Assembly (NCBI GenBank): GCA_963513115.1
Contig: CAUPPN010000044.1
Coordinates: 1 to 7,705, forward strand
Origin: JABCPO02 sp963513115
Lineage (GTDB): Bacteria; Bacillota; Clostridia; TANB77; CAG-508
Direction: 5' to 3'
Length of the DNA stretch: 7,705 nt
Each line of letters begins with the position of its first letter. Position 1 is the stretch's first letter. Under the pieces are notes generated by a model. The model was not told the DNA's origin, ran no database searches, and saw only the letters and a list, made by a program, of their open reading frames with translations. Shown here in pieces: positions 1-7,010 of the stretch. Made by a program: the position numbers and the translations under genes.

Positions 1-716
1 ATGAAAAAAAATTAGGAAAAATATTAGAAGCTGCAATACAAGTACAAAACTTTTTAAATGCAATATATAATCCTAGAACAGCTAAAAAAAGAACAAATAT
101 TGATAGGTTTGACGAATTAGTTATGATAGAAGAAAATGAGTTAAAAAGAGTCATATGCAAAACTGTTGAAAATACTATTGCAGAAGGAAACCTTCTAATA
201 ATAGACGATGAAGTAAACAAGATTGAAAATAAACCAGCATATAAGAAAATATTAGATTTAATTACAGGAAATAGGAAGGCAGAAGAATATAGGCAAATAA
301 AATTAGAAGATGCTACAGAAGATATACAAAAGAAATTAGAACAAGTATATACAATAAATAGTAATTACAAAATACATGATATATTAGCAGAACTTATGAT
401 ATTTAAGGCTGAAAATATTGAAGATGAAATGGTAGAAATATATACATCAAAACTTGCAGAAATGGAAAAAGGAATAGGTAAAAACTTTGTAATAGATGAA
501 GATAAGGTGTTAGAAAAAATATATGAACTTAAAACATTAAATCTACCAATTAACATAGAAAATGCTACAAAAGAAGAAGAAATAGATATGGAAATATCAT
601 TATTATATAAAAAATATGGATATATTGATATTCCAGAAGAAGCAGAAGTTAAATATATAGATAATACAGCAGAAGAAATTAAACAAATATCTGACTATAT
701 TAAAGTATCAATTTAA
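1..716 (+). CDS. 3' part of an unrecognised gene (hypothetical protein, C-terminal 237 residues)
   Basis: The frame beginning at base 3 is open from the window edge to the TAA at 714-716, so this is the C-terminal part of a longer protein whose start lies upstream. The first ATG in frame is at 123, but it has no Shine-Dalgarno site and the preceding 40 codons read as normal protein (KLGKILEAAIQVQNFLNAIY), so I treat it as internal. The visible 237 residues are rich in Glu, Lys and Ile and look mostly helical. There is no membrane segment, no signal and no motif I can assign. The gene lies 12 bp before mutL and its stop codon abuts the mutL Shine-Dalgarno, so it is probably in the same operon. 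The end of MutS would be the usual neighbour, but nothing here resembles a MutS C-terminus. Function unknown. Confidence 0.75.
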   Translation, partial: EKKLGKILEAAIQVQNFLNAIYNPRTAKKRTNIDRFDELVMIEENELKRVICKTVENTIAEGNLLIIDDEVNKIENKPAYKKILDLITGNRKAEEYRQIKLEDATEDIQKKLEQVYTINSNYKIHDILAELMIFKAENIEDEMVEIYTSKLAEMEKGIGKNFVIDEDKVLEKIYELKTLNLPINIENATKEEEIDMEISLLYKKYGYIDIPEEAEVKYIDNTAEEIKQISDYIKVSI

Positions 717-721
717 AGGAG
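717..721 (+). promoter_or_regulatory. Shine-Dalgarno site of mutL
   Basis: AGGAG directly follows the TAA stop of the upstream gene and lies 7 nt before the ATG at 729. This fixes the mutL start. The same string TTAAAGGAGAAATA recurs before the TTG start at 4324. Confidence 0.85.
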
Positions 722-728
722 AAATATA

Positions 729-3221
729 ATGGCTAAAATAGTCCAATTAGACGAACTTACAATTAATCAAATAGCGGCAGGAGAGGTTATTGAAAGACCA
801 GCATCTGTAGTTAAAGAATTAGTAGAAAATTCTATAGATGCAGGAGCTACACAAATAACAGTTGAGATAAGAAAAGGTGGAATAGAATATATTAGAATTA
901 CAGACAATGGTTCTGGTATTGAAAAAGATGATATGGAAATTGCTTTTGAAAGACATGCAACAAGCAAGATAAGGTCTGCAAAAGATTTAGATGAAGTAGC
1001 AACTATGGGATTCCGTGGTGAAGCACTTGCATCAATTGGGGCAGTTGCAAAAGTTGAGATGATATCAAAAGTAGAAGGTAAAAATGCATATGATATACAA
1101 GTAGAATCAGGTGATGTAATATCATTTGAAGAAACAGCAGCAGAAAAAGGAACTACAATAATTGTTAGAAACCTATTTTTTAATACTCCTGCAAGATACA
1201 AGTTTTTGAAAAAAGACTATACTGAAGCAGGATATATTGAAGATAATATTAGAAATCTAAGCCTAATTAATAAAAATATTGCATTTAGATTAATTAGCAA
1301 TGGCTCTGTTATACTACAAACAAATGGATCAGATGATTTCAAAAATGTTGTATATTCAATATTTGGTAAAGATGTATCAGATGCAATAGTTGAAGTTGAT
1401 GAAACATATAAAGGAATAAGAGTAACAGGAGTTGTAGGAAAGCCTGAGATATCTAGATCAAATAGGAGAAATCAAATATACTATATTAACAAAAGATATG
1501 TAAAAGATAAGGTATTAGCATCTGCAACAGAAAAGGCATTTAAGGGTTTAGTACCGCTCGGAAGATTTGGTTTTTGTATATTAAATATAGAAATGAATCC
1601 AGAACTAGTAGATGTAAATGTGCATCCTGCAAAACTAGAAGTAAGATTTGAAAGAGAACAAGATGTTTTCAAAGCTGTATATAATGCAGTAAAAACAGGA
1701 CTATCAAAAGAAGAATTAGTAGAAAATGTAGCAAAAGCAGACTTTAAATTTAATAAAGAAATGCATAAGTTAACAGAAGATATTTTAAATAGTGATTACT
1801 CAAAAGAAAAAGAAAATAACAAAGATAGTGGCAGTGAAAGTGAAGTTAATACATTAAATGAAAATACAGAAAATAAATACAAGTATAATTATGATTATTT
1901 AAAAGATGAAGATTTGAAAAACAAGATACAAAATATAGACAAGAGTATTAAAGGAGATGTGTCTAAAACAAAAATTGATGAAATAATTAATTCATATAAA
2001 AAGCAATATGGTAATCCAAATAGTATATTAGATGAATATGAAGATACTAGATCAGATTTAGAAAAAGTAAATTATCAAGAAGAAAAAAATGATAGCGATG
2101 ATGATTTATTTGGTAAAAAAATAGAAGAAGATGAGAATGAAGAAAAAACTAAAAAAATAGAATTAAAAGAAGTAGTAGAAGGAAAAGAAGAAGAAAAATC
2201 AAAAGATGAAAATAATTTTGATCATACTATTAGAAATGAAAAAGTTTTAGGAGAAACTAAAATAGTAAATGCAAATGATATGGAAACAAAAATAGTAGAT
2301 AATAGTAATGATATAGAAAATGATGAAAATAATATATCAAAAGGTCAAAATTTAGTAAATGAACAAAAAGAACAATCAAAAGAAAACCCAAATATAGCAG
2401 AAGAACTATTATCTGAAAAATTAATTGATGGAAATTTAGAAACAGATATATTAAGTTCTGAACAAATAAGAGAGACTTCAAATAATGAAGAAGAAATAAA
2501 TGATAGATTTGAAGAAATGTATAAAGAAGCATTTGGAATAGATGTAATAGGAAAACAAATTGAAAAAAGAAAATTAGAAGAAGAACTAAACGTATCATCT
2601 AAACTAAAAAAAGCTTCAAATCAAAGCATATTTAAAGGAAGCAAGATACCATATAAGATAATTGGAGTGATATTTAGAACATATATTATAATAGAAATAT
2701 CTAATGAAATGTATATAATTGATCAACATGCAGCACATGAAAGAGTATTATTTGAAAAAGTTAAAGCAAATTACTATTCAAATGAAGATAAGGATATACA
2801 ACAATTATTAATGCCAGATGTAATTACACTATCTGGAAGGGAATACCAATTAGTAAGAGAAAATATGGAAATATTTAAAAAGGCAGGATTTGAAGTAGAA
2901 GAGTTTGGATTAAATACAATTAAATTAGTTGGTGTACCAAGTATGGTTGAAATATTAAATACAAAAGAATTATTTTTAGATATACTAGATGAAATAGATG
3001 GAGCAGTAAACTCTGGAAGGCAAGAAATAGAAAATAGGTTTTTAGCAACAGTTGCATGTAAAGCGGCAGTTAAAGCAAATATGTCACTTTCTGAAACAGA
3101 AATAGTTTCACTTTTAGATGAAATGATGAGCTTAGAAAACCCATTTACTTGTCCACATGGAAGACCTACTGCAATTAAGATGACAAAATATGATATAGAA
3201 AGAAAGTTTTCAAGAAAATGA
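729..3221 (+). CDS. mutL: DNA mismatch repair protein MutL, endonuclease type, with very long linker
   Basis: MutL links mismatch recognition by MutS to strand removal. The N-terminal GHKL ATPase is complete: NQIAAGEVIERPASVVKELVENS at about 13-35 (catalytic-type E30, Mg-binding N34), DNGSGI at 59-64 and GFRGEAL at 94-100. The transducer domain follows to about residue 335, with VDVNVHPAKLEVRF near 298-311. Residues about 340-625 are a Lys/Glu/Asn/Asp-rich, apparently disordered linker. The C-terminal dimerisation domain has the endonuclease motif DQHA(x2)E(x4)E (665-676), a QQLLMP site (691-696) placed like the beta-clamp-binding QEMIVP of Bacillus subtilis MutL, ACK (776-778) and CPHGRP (808-813), which supply metal ligands in the family. 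At 830 residues it is longer than the usual 600-680. It ends in a 4-bp overlap with miaA. The nuclease motif implies a methylation-independent repair pathway. Confidence 0.98.
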   Translation: MAKIVQLDELTINQIAAGEVIERPASVVKELVENSIDAGATQITVEIRKGGIEYIRITDNGSGIEKDDMEIAFERHATSKIRSAKDLDEVATMGFRGEALASIGAVAKVEMISKVEGKNAYDIQVESGDVISFEETAAEKGTTIIVRNLFFNTPARYKFLKKDYTEAGYIEDNIRNLSLINKNIAFRLISNGSVILQTNGSDDFKNVVYSIFGKDVSDAIVEVDETYKGIRVTGVVGKPEISRSNRRNQIYYINKRYVKDKVLASATEKAFKGLVPLGRFGFCILNIEMNPELVDVNVHPAKLEVRFEREQDVFKAVYNAVKTGLSKEELVENVAKADFKFNKEMHKLTEDILNSDYSKEKENNKDSGSESEVNTLNENTENKYKYNYDYLKDEDLKNKIQNIDKSIKGDVSKTKIDEIINSYKKQYGNPNSILDEYEDTRSDLEKVNYQEEKNDSDDDLFGKKIEEDENEEKTKKIELKEVVEGKEEEKSKDENNFDHTIRNEKVLGETKIVNANDMETKIVDNSNDIENDENNISKGQNLVNEQKEQSKENPNIAEELLSEKLIDGNLETDILSSEQIRETSNNEEEINDRFEEMYKEAFGIDVIGKQIEKRKLEEELNVSSKLKKASNQSIFKGSKIPYKIIGVIFRTYIIIEISNEMYIIDQHAAHERVLFEKVKANYYSNEDKDIQQLLMPDVITLSGREYQLVRENMEIFKKAGFEVEEFGLNTIKLVGVPSMVEILNTKELFLDILDEIDGAVNSGRQEIENRFLATVACKAAVKANMSLSETEIVSLLDEMMSLENPFTCPHGRPTAIKMTKYDIERKFSRK
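2253..2315 (+). repeat. Degenerate in-frame tandem repeat in the MutL linker
   Basis: Two adjacent units encode ETKIVNANDM (2253-2282, 10 codons) and ETKIVDNSNDI (2283-2315, 11 codons). They share ETKIV and a ND-hydrophobic ending. The bases have diverged at several third positions, so this is an old or selected duplication rather than a fresh slippage event. It lies inside the disordered linker and keeps the frame. Confidence 0.5.
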
Positions 3222-4321
3222 TTATACCAGTAATAGTAGGACCAACAGGAATTGGTAAAACAGAACTTGCAATTAGTTTAGCAAAAAAAATAGATGGTGA
3301 AATAATATCTGCAGATTCTATGCAAATATATGAAGGAATGGATATAGGAACAGGTAAGGCAACAAAAGAAGAAATGCAAAATATAAAACATTATATGTTA
3401 GATATTAAAAAGCCATATGAAAGATACACAGTAAAAGAATTTAAAGAAGATGCATTAAAATGTATTGAGGAAATTATTAAAAAAGGTAAAATTCCTATAA
3501 TAGTAGGTGGAACAGGATTATATATTAATTCACTTATATATGATTATACTTTTGATAAGGAAGTAGAAATTAAAAAAGAAAAAAAAGAAAAAGATGAAAA
3601 GTTAGAAGAAAAAGAAAGTAATTATGAAATAGACTATACAGAGCATATATTAAAATATAGGAAAAGCTTGGAAGAAAAACTTTTAAATGGTGAAATAACA
3701 TTAGAAGAATTATATGAAATGGCATGTAAGATTGATCCTAATGCAAGTTTAAAAATATCTTTAAATGACAAAAAAAGAATACTTAGAATATTAGAACTAG
3801 ACTATATTGGAAGAGAAAAAGCAAGTGAAGATATATTAAAAGCAAGAAACGAATTAAATGAAATAAACAAAAATGGTAATAACATAAATAATAGCAATTA
3901 CAATAACAAATATAACTATATGATATTTATGCTAAATCAAGATAGAAAAAAGCTATATGAAAAAATAGAAAAAAGAATAGACAAAATGTTAGAATTAGGA
4001 CTTGTTCCTGAAACTAAAGAAATTGTAGATGTAATATGTGAAAATACAGATATGAAAGATATAGCAGATTTTACTAAGGAGAATATGCTAAGATATGATA
4101 TAACATCTATGCAGGCTATTGGATATAAAGAACCATTAGAATATTTAAAAGGAAATATATCATATGATGAAATGGTATATGATTTGAAACTTGGAACAAG
4201 ACATTATGCTAAAAGGCAGTTAACATGGTTTAAAAAACTTAATCCAATTATACTTGATAAAGATAAGTATACAGTAGAAGAACTAACTGAAGAGGTAATA
4301 TTAAAATTAAAGGAGAAATAA
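3218..4321 (+). CDS. miaA: tRNA dimethylallyltransferase MiaA
   Basis: MiaA transfers a dimethylallyl group from DMAPP to N6 of A37 in tRNAs that read codons starting with U, the first step towards ms2i6A. The P-loop GPTGIGKT is at 8-15, the catalytic-type Asp in ADSMQIY is D33, and VGGTGLYI is at 96-103. Also present are NDKKRILRILE (a version of the NDxxRxxRALE motif), DRKKLYEKIEKRIDKMLELGL, SMQAIGYKE and the C-terminal TRHYAKRQLTWFK. At 367 residues it exceeds the usual 300-320 because of two insertions: a Lys/Glu run at about 114-135 and an Asn-rich run at 219-233. The ATG overlaps the mutL TGA as ATGA and has only a weak purine-rich stretch upstream, so translational coupling to mutL is likely. 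The pairing with mutL is common in bacteria; the usual hfq downstream is absent. Confidence 0.97.
   Translation: MIIPVIVGPTGIGKTELAISLAKKIDGEIISADSMQIYEGMDIGTGKATKEEMQNIKHYMLDIKKPYERYTVKEFKEDALKCIEEIIKKGKIPIIVGGTGLYINSLIYDYTFDKEVEIKKEKKEKDEKLEEKESNYEIDYTEHILKYRKSLEEKLLNGEITLEELYEMACKIDPNASLKISLNDKKRILRILELDYIGREKASEDILKARNELNEINKNGNNINNSNYNNKYNYMIFMLNQDRKKLYEKIEKRIDKMLELGLVPETKEIVDVICENTDMKDIADFTKENMLRYDITSMQAIGYKEPLEYLKGNISYDEMVYDLKLGTRHYAKRQLTWFKKLNPIILDKDKYTVEELTEEVILKLKEK
4311..4315 (+). promoter_or_regulatory. Shine-Dalgarno site deciding a TTG start
   Basis: AGGAG lies inside the last codons of miaA and 8 nt before the TTG at 4324. There is no ATG in this frame near the site, and the reading frame makes sense as protein from the TTG onward (a short charged head followed at once by a membrane segment). 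This supports TTG as the true start. Confidence 0.75.
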
Positions 4322-4323
4322 TT

Positions 4324-5619
4324 TTGGAAGAACATAAAAAATATAATGGAGCAGTATTATTAATTGCAAGTATAATAATATTTTTTATTATATTTAATTA
4401 CATACCTAAAATAATTAAATTATTTTCTCAACCTGCACAAAATTTTACTGTAAGTGTGGGCAAAATTGTTGATGAAGAGTATACAAAGGCTTTAATTATT
4501 AGAAAAGAAAATGTTTTAACAAATGGTGAAAAAAAGATTGAAAAAGATAAGCAAGAAGGGCAAAAAGTAAGAAAAGGCGAAAGAATTGGAAGATATTATG
4601 CAGACAATGAAAACAAGATGTTAGAAGAAATTGCAAATATTGACAAGGAAATAGAAAAGGTACTAGCAGAAAATAATCAGAAGATTGAATCGCCAGAAAG
4701 CACAATATTAGATAAGAAGATAGAAGCGCTAATATCTGAAATTAATGGAATAAACAAACAAGAAAAAATAACTAAAATAACAAAAGAAGTTAATGAAGAA
4801 ATACTTAAAAAAGCTAAAACTTCAGGAGAGCTATCAAAGGAAGGAAACAAATTAAAGAAATTAATTGATCAAAAAACAAAACTTGAAAATAACTTAAATA
4901 GTAATACAAATATAATTACTGCAACAGAAGCAGGAAATGTTTCATACAAGATAGACGGATATGAAGGAAAACTTAAAACAGATAATTTTGATTATTTAAC
5001 AAAAGATGTAATATCTGAAGTTGATATAAAAAGTGGAAATATAGTATCAACTGTAGAAAACAATGTTAAAATAGTTGATGGATTTAAAACATATTTAGTA
5101 TGTACATTAGAAAATAAGAATACTAAAGATAGAAAAGTAGGAGATACTGTTGGAATAAGAATTGGAAGCCATGAAGAAATTGATGGTAAAATTGTATATA
5201 TGAAAAAAATATCTGAAAATGAGAATATATTAGTATTTGAAGTAGATAGACTATATGATGTGTTATCACAATATAGGAAGGTAAATATTTCAATAATATG
5301 GTGGTCACAAGAAGGTCTTAAGATTAATAATAATGCATTAGTTAAAGCACAAAACGGACTATATTTTGCTAAAAAAGATAAGGGAGGCTATTCTGAAATA
5401 ATACCAGTTAAGGTAATTAGAAAAACAGACGAATATTCACTTATTGAATCATATACAAAATCTGATTATGAAAAAGCAGGTATAAAAATGGATTATGCAC
5501 CATCAGTTGTAGAGTATGATGAAATAAGTATATCACCTAAGATAGATAAAGAAGATATGGAAAAATATAGTAGCTTATCTAGATTAAAAGAAGAAAAGGA
5601 TAAAGATAAAGAAAAATAA
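4324..5619 (+). CDS. HlyD-like single-pass membrane protein of the sepF-linked clostridial type
   Basis: This 431-residue protein has a short positively charged cytoplasmic head, one transmembrane segment at about 10-27 (AVLLIASIIIFFIIFNYI), and the rest presumably outside the membrane. Residues about 40-92 look like the first half of a barrel-sandwich (lipoyl-like) domain with EGQKVRKGERIG at 78-89. About 93-190 is a charged coiled-coil hairpin. The second lipoyl half is at about 197-217 (ATEAGNVSYKIDGYEG), followed by a beta-rich region. This order is that of HlyD/membrane-fusion adaptors, but no ABC transporter gene is nearby. The start is TTG, 2 bp after miaA, so it is the last gene of the mutL-miaA unit. 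Similar proteins occur beside sepF in clostridia, so a role in envelope or division is possible, but this is inference. The fold call is fairly secure; function is not. Confidence 0.7.
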   Translation: MEEHKKYNGAVLLIASIIIFFIIFNYIPKIIKLFSQPAQNFTVSVGKIVDEEYTKALIIRKENVLTNGEKKIEKDKQEGQKVRKGERIGRYYADNENKMLEEIANIDKEIEKVLAENNQKIESPESTILDKKIEALISEINGINKQEKITKITKEVNEEILKKAKTSGELSKEGNKLKKLIDQKTKLENNLNSNTNIITATEAGNVSYKIDGYEGKLKTDNFDYLTKDVISEVDIKSGNIVSTVENNVKIVDGFKTYLVCTLENKNTKDRKVGDTVGIRIGSHEEIDGKIVYMKKISENENILVFEVDRLYDVLSQYRKVNISIIWWSQEGLKINNNALVKAQNGLYFAKKDKGGYSEIIPVKVIRKTDEYSLIESYTKSDYEKAGIKMDYAPSVVEYDEISISPKIDKEDMEKYSSLSRLKEEKDKDKEK

Positions 5620-5737
5620 GTTCTAGAAAATAAGAAGAAAAATAAAAATAGAAATAGAAGCAAAAATATAATGTGAGCATACCAAAAATGTAGTATTATC
5701 AGGATTTGTATAGATTAAATTATATAAAACAATAAAT

Positions 5738-5767
5738 AATTATTGTACATAATAGATTACAATATTT
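5738..5767. promoter_or_regulatory. Operator-like inverted repeat upstream of sepF
   Basis: The arms ATTGTA (5742-5747) and TACAAT (5758-5763) are exact reverse complements separated by 10 bp. Extending each arm by 4 bp (AATT and ATTT) adds three further matches and one mismatch. The repeat overlaps the -35 candidate at 5743 and abuts its -10, a typical operator position. In DNA this AT-rich such repeats also arise by chance, so this is only a candidate. Confidence 0.3.
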
Positions 5768-5772
5768 ATAAT
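5743..5772 (+). promoter_or_regulatory. Candidate sigma-A promoter 1 for sepF-divIVA
   Basis: TTGTAC at 5743-5748 is followed after 18 bp by a perfect TATAAT at 5767-5772. The -35 matches only three of six consensus bases, and AT-rich background makes TATAAT cheap. Its position about 100 bp before sepF and overlap with the inverted repeat make it plausible. Confidence 0.4.
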
Positions 5773-5794
5773 TTATGTTACAAAAGATAATATA

Positions 5795-5825
5795 TTGCAA
5801 ATGCATAGTTTTTATATGTTATAGT
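5795..5825 (+). promoter_or_regulatory. Candidate extended -10 promoter 2 for sepF-divIVA
   Basis: TTGCAA at 5795-5800 is followed after 19 bp by TATAGT at 5820-5825, preceded by TGT, which forms an extended -10 (TGnTATAGT). Transcription would start near 5832, giving a leader of about 38 nt before the sepF start. Confidence 0.4.
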
Positions 5826-5869
5826 AATAATATATAAAATGTGTAAAAGTCAGTAAAAGGAGAAACGCA

Positions 5870-6343
5870 ATGTTTGAAAAAATAAAAGATTTTATTTCTT
5901 CATTTGACCGTGAAGAGGAATATGATTATGATGAAAATTTAGACTATGGACTAAATATAGCTTCAGATGAAGAAGAAACAGAAAGTGAAGAAAAAGAAGA
6001 AAAGGTTTCTATGTTTAAGCCAAGTGCTAGACCTAAAATAGTAAAAAGAGAAGATATTAATGCAATAAGAATGCAAATAGTAAAACCAACAAGACTTGAA
6101 GAAGCAGAAGAAATAGTATATATTCTAAGAGAGAAACAAGCAGCAATATTAAATTTTGAGGGACTAAATAAAGATGTAGCAACTAGAATAATAGATATTG
6201 TATCAGGTGGAGTTTTTGCATTAGATGGCCATATTGAAAAAGTTAGTAATGCCATATTTATAGCTGCACCACGTGATTATAGGATACAATCAGCTACAAA
6301 TGGTAGATCAAAGAGGAATAATAATAATTTTAGTTTCCGTTAA
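5870..6343 (+). CDS. sepF: Cell division protein SepF
   Basis: SepF binds the FtsZ C-terminal tail, bundles or arcs FtsZ filaments and tethers the Z-ring to the membrane. The protein has the expected plan in 157 residues. An amphipathic membrane-binding helix (MFEKIKDFISSF, 1-12) is followed by an acidic, low-complexity linker (about 14-47, many Glu/Asp). The conserved SepF core at about 68-140 includes MQIVKPTRLEEAEEIVYILR, NFEGLNKDVATRIIDIVSGGVFALDG and a final IFIAAPRDYRI. A short basic, Asn-rich tail follows. The start has AAAGGAG 7 nt upstream. It lies 13 bp before divIVA, so the two are almost certainly co-transcribed. The ylmE gene that often precedes sepF is missing here. Confidence 0.96.
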   Translation: MFEKIKDFISSFDREEEYDYDENLDYGLNIASDEEETESEEKEEKVSMFKPSARPKIVKREDINAIRMQIVKPTRLEEAEEIVYILREKQAAILNFEGLNKDVATRIIDIVSGGVFALDGHIEKVSNAIFIAAPRDYRIQSATNGRSKRNNNNFSFR

Positions 6344-6346
6344 AAT

Positions 6347-6352
6347 GGAGGG
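6347..6352 (+). promoter_or_regulatory. Shine-Dalgarno site of divIVA
   Basis: GGAGGG lies just after the sepF stop and only 4 nt before the ATG at 6357. The match is strong but the spacing is short. The conserved MLTPIDI beginning of DivIVA confirms that this ATG is the start. Confidence 0.7.
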
Positions 6353-6356
6353 ATAG

Positions 6357-6842
6357 ATGTTAACACCTATAGATATAGACAATAAACAATTTTCAAGACA
6401 ATTAAAAGGATATAATGTAGACGAAGTAGATGATTTTTTAGATGAAATATCAGCAGACTACGAAAGAGCTATGTTAATGAATAAGAATTTAGAAGATAAA
6501 ATATCAGAACTTGAAAATATACTACAAGAGTATAAAAATGCTGAAGGTTCACTTCAAGACACATTACTTATTGCAAAACAAACAGCAGATAATATTAGAC
6601 AATCAGCCGAAACAGAAGCAAACAAAGTGTTAGATGAAGCAGAAAAAGTATATAGAGATAAGACTGGTAATATTGATGGAATAATTGAAGGTAAAAAGCA
6701 AGAATTAAATAATATACAAGAAAGCATTAATGTATTTAAAAGAAAAAGTGAAGCATTCCTAGTTGCACAATTAGATATCCTAAAGACATTTGAAGATGAA
6801 GAAAAAACTGACTTAAATAACAGTGAAGATAATAATGAATAG
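6357..6842 (+). CDS. divIVA: Septum/pole-localised protein DivIVA
   Basis: DivIVA is a coiled-coil scaffold that gathers at negatively curved membrane at the division site and poles and recruits partners there. The N-terminal lipid-binding domain is typical: LTPIDIDNKQFSRQLKGYNVDEVDDFLDEI. The hydrophobic-basic tip that inserts in the membrane (F17-R18 in Bacillus subtilis) corresponds to L16-K17 here. Residues about 30-65 and 70-140 form two long coiled coils around a short break, followed by an acidic, Asn-rich tail. At 161 residues the length is normal. It follows sepF by 13 bp and is the last gene before a strong terminator. The ylmG and ylmH genes often found between sepF and divIVA are absent. 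GpsB is an alternative family member, but the length and context favour DivIVA. Confidence 0.95.
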   Translation: MLTPIDIDNKQFSRQLKGYNVDEVDDFLDEISADYERAMLMNKNLEDKISELENILQEYKNAEGSLQDTLLIAKQTADNIRQSAETEANKVLDEAEKVYRDKTGNIDGIIEGKKQELNNIQESINVFKRKSEAFLVAQLDILKTFEDEEKTDLNNSEDNNE

Positions 6843-6850
6843 TAACATAT

Positions 6851-6876
6851 ACTGAGATAGATATCTCAGTTTTTTT
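6851..6876 (+). terminator. Intrinsic terminator of sepF-divIVA
   Basis: ACTGAGAT and ATCTCAGT form a perfect 8-bp stem around a 4-nt loop, followed by a run of seven T (6870-6876, the first paired in the stem). It begins 8 bp after the divIVA stop, exactly where the unit should end. Confidence 0.9.
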
Positions 6877-6916
6877 ATGAAAAAAATAACAAAAATAATT
6901 ATAATAGAAAAATGTG

Positions 6917-6922
6917 TATAAT
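6917..6922 (+). promoter_or_regulatory. Candidate -10 element for the Nudix gene
   Basis: A perfect TATAAT is preceded directly by TGTG, in the gap after the divIVA terminator and about 90 bp before the Nudix gene's ATG. I see no good -35 box at 16-18 bp upstream. A promoter is expected here because the terminator separates this gene from divIVA. Confidence 0.4.
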
Positions 6923-7010
6923 ATAATTAAGAGAATAAAAACACAAAAGAAGAAAAGTAAGCGAAAAAGAATAAAATGAGAAAAAAATTAAGAAAGAAGT
7001 GAACCATAAT

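Larger units (their letters stand above)
5620..5869 (+). other. AT-rich intergenic region before sepF
   Basis: This 250-bp gap holds no coding frame that I can support; all frames are closed by frequent TAA and TAG codons. I see no clear U-tailed hairpin after the gene ending at 5619, so read-through into sepF is possible. The gap does contain two candidate promoters and an inverted repeat, listed separately. No trace of a decayed ylmE gene is recognisable. Confidence 0.6.

Noticed and set aside
123..716. Start of the first gene at the ATG at 123
   Set aside because: No Shine-Dalgarno precedes it and the frame is open and protein-like up to the window edge, so the gene most likely starts upstream.
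767..1201. Minus-strand frame of 144 codons opposite the MutL ATPase domain
   Set aside because: It lies fully opposite a highly conserved domain, with no start signals or recognisable motif.
2257..2598. Minus-strand frame of 113 codons opposite the MutL linker
   Set aside because: Its Leu/Phe/His-rich translation is just the complement of the Lys/Glu/Asn-rich linker codons.
6976..7002. Eight-codon basic leader peptide (MRKKLRKK) before the Nudix gene
   Set aside because: It is too short and A-rich to separate from chance, has no clear ribosome site, and no attenuator structure follows.
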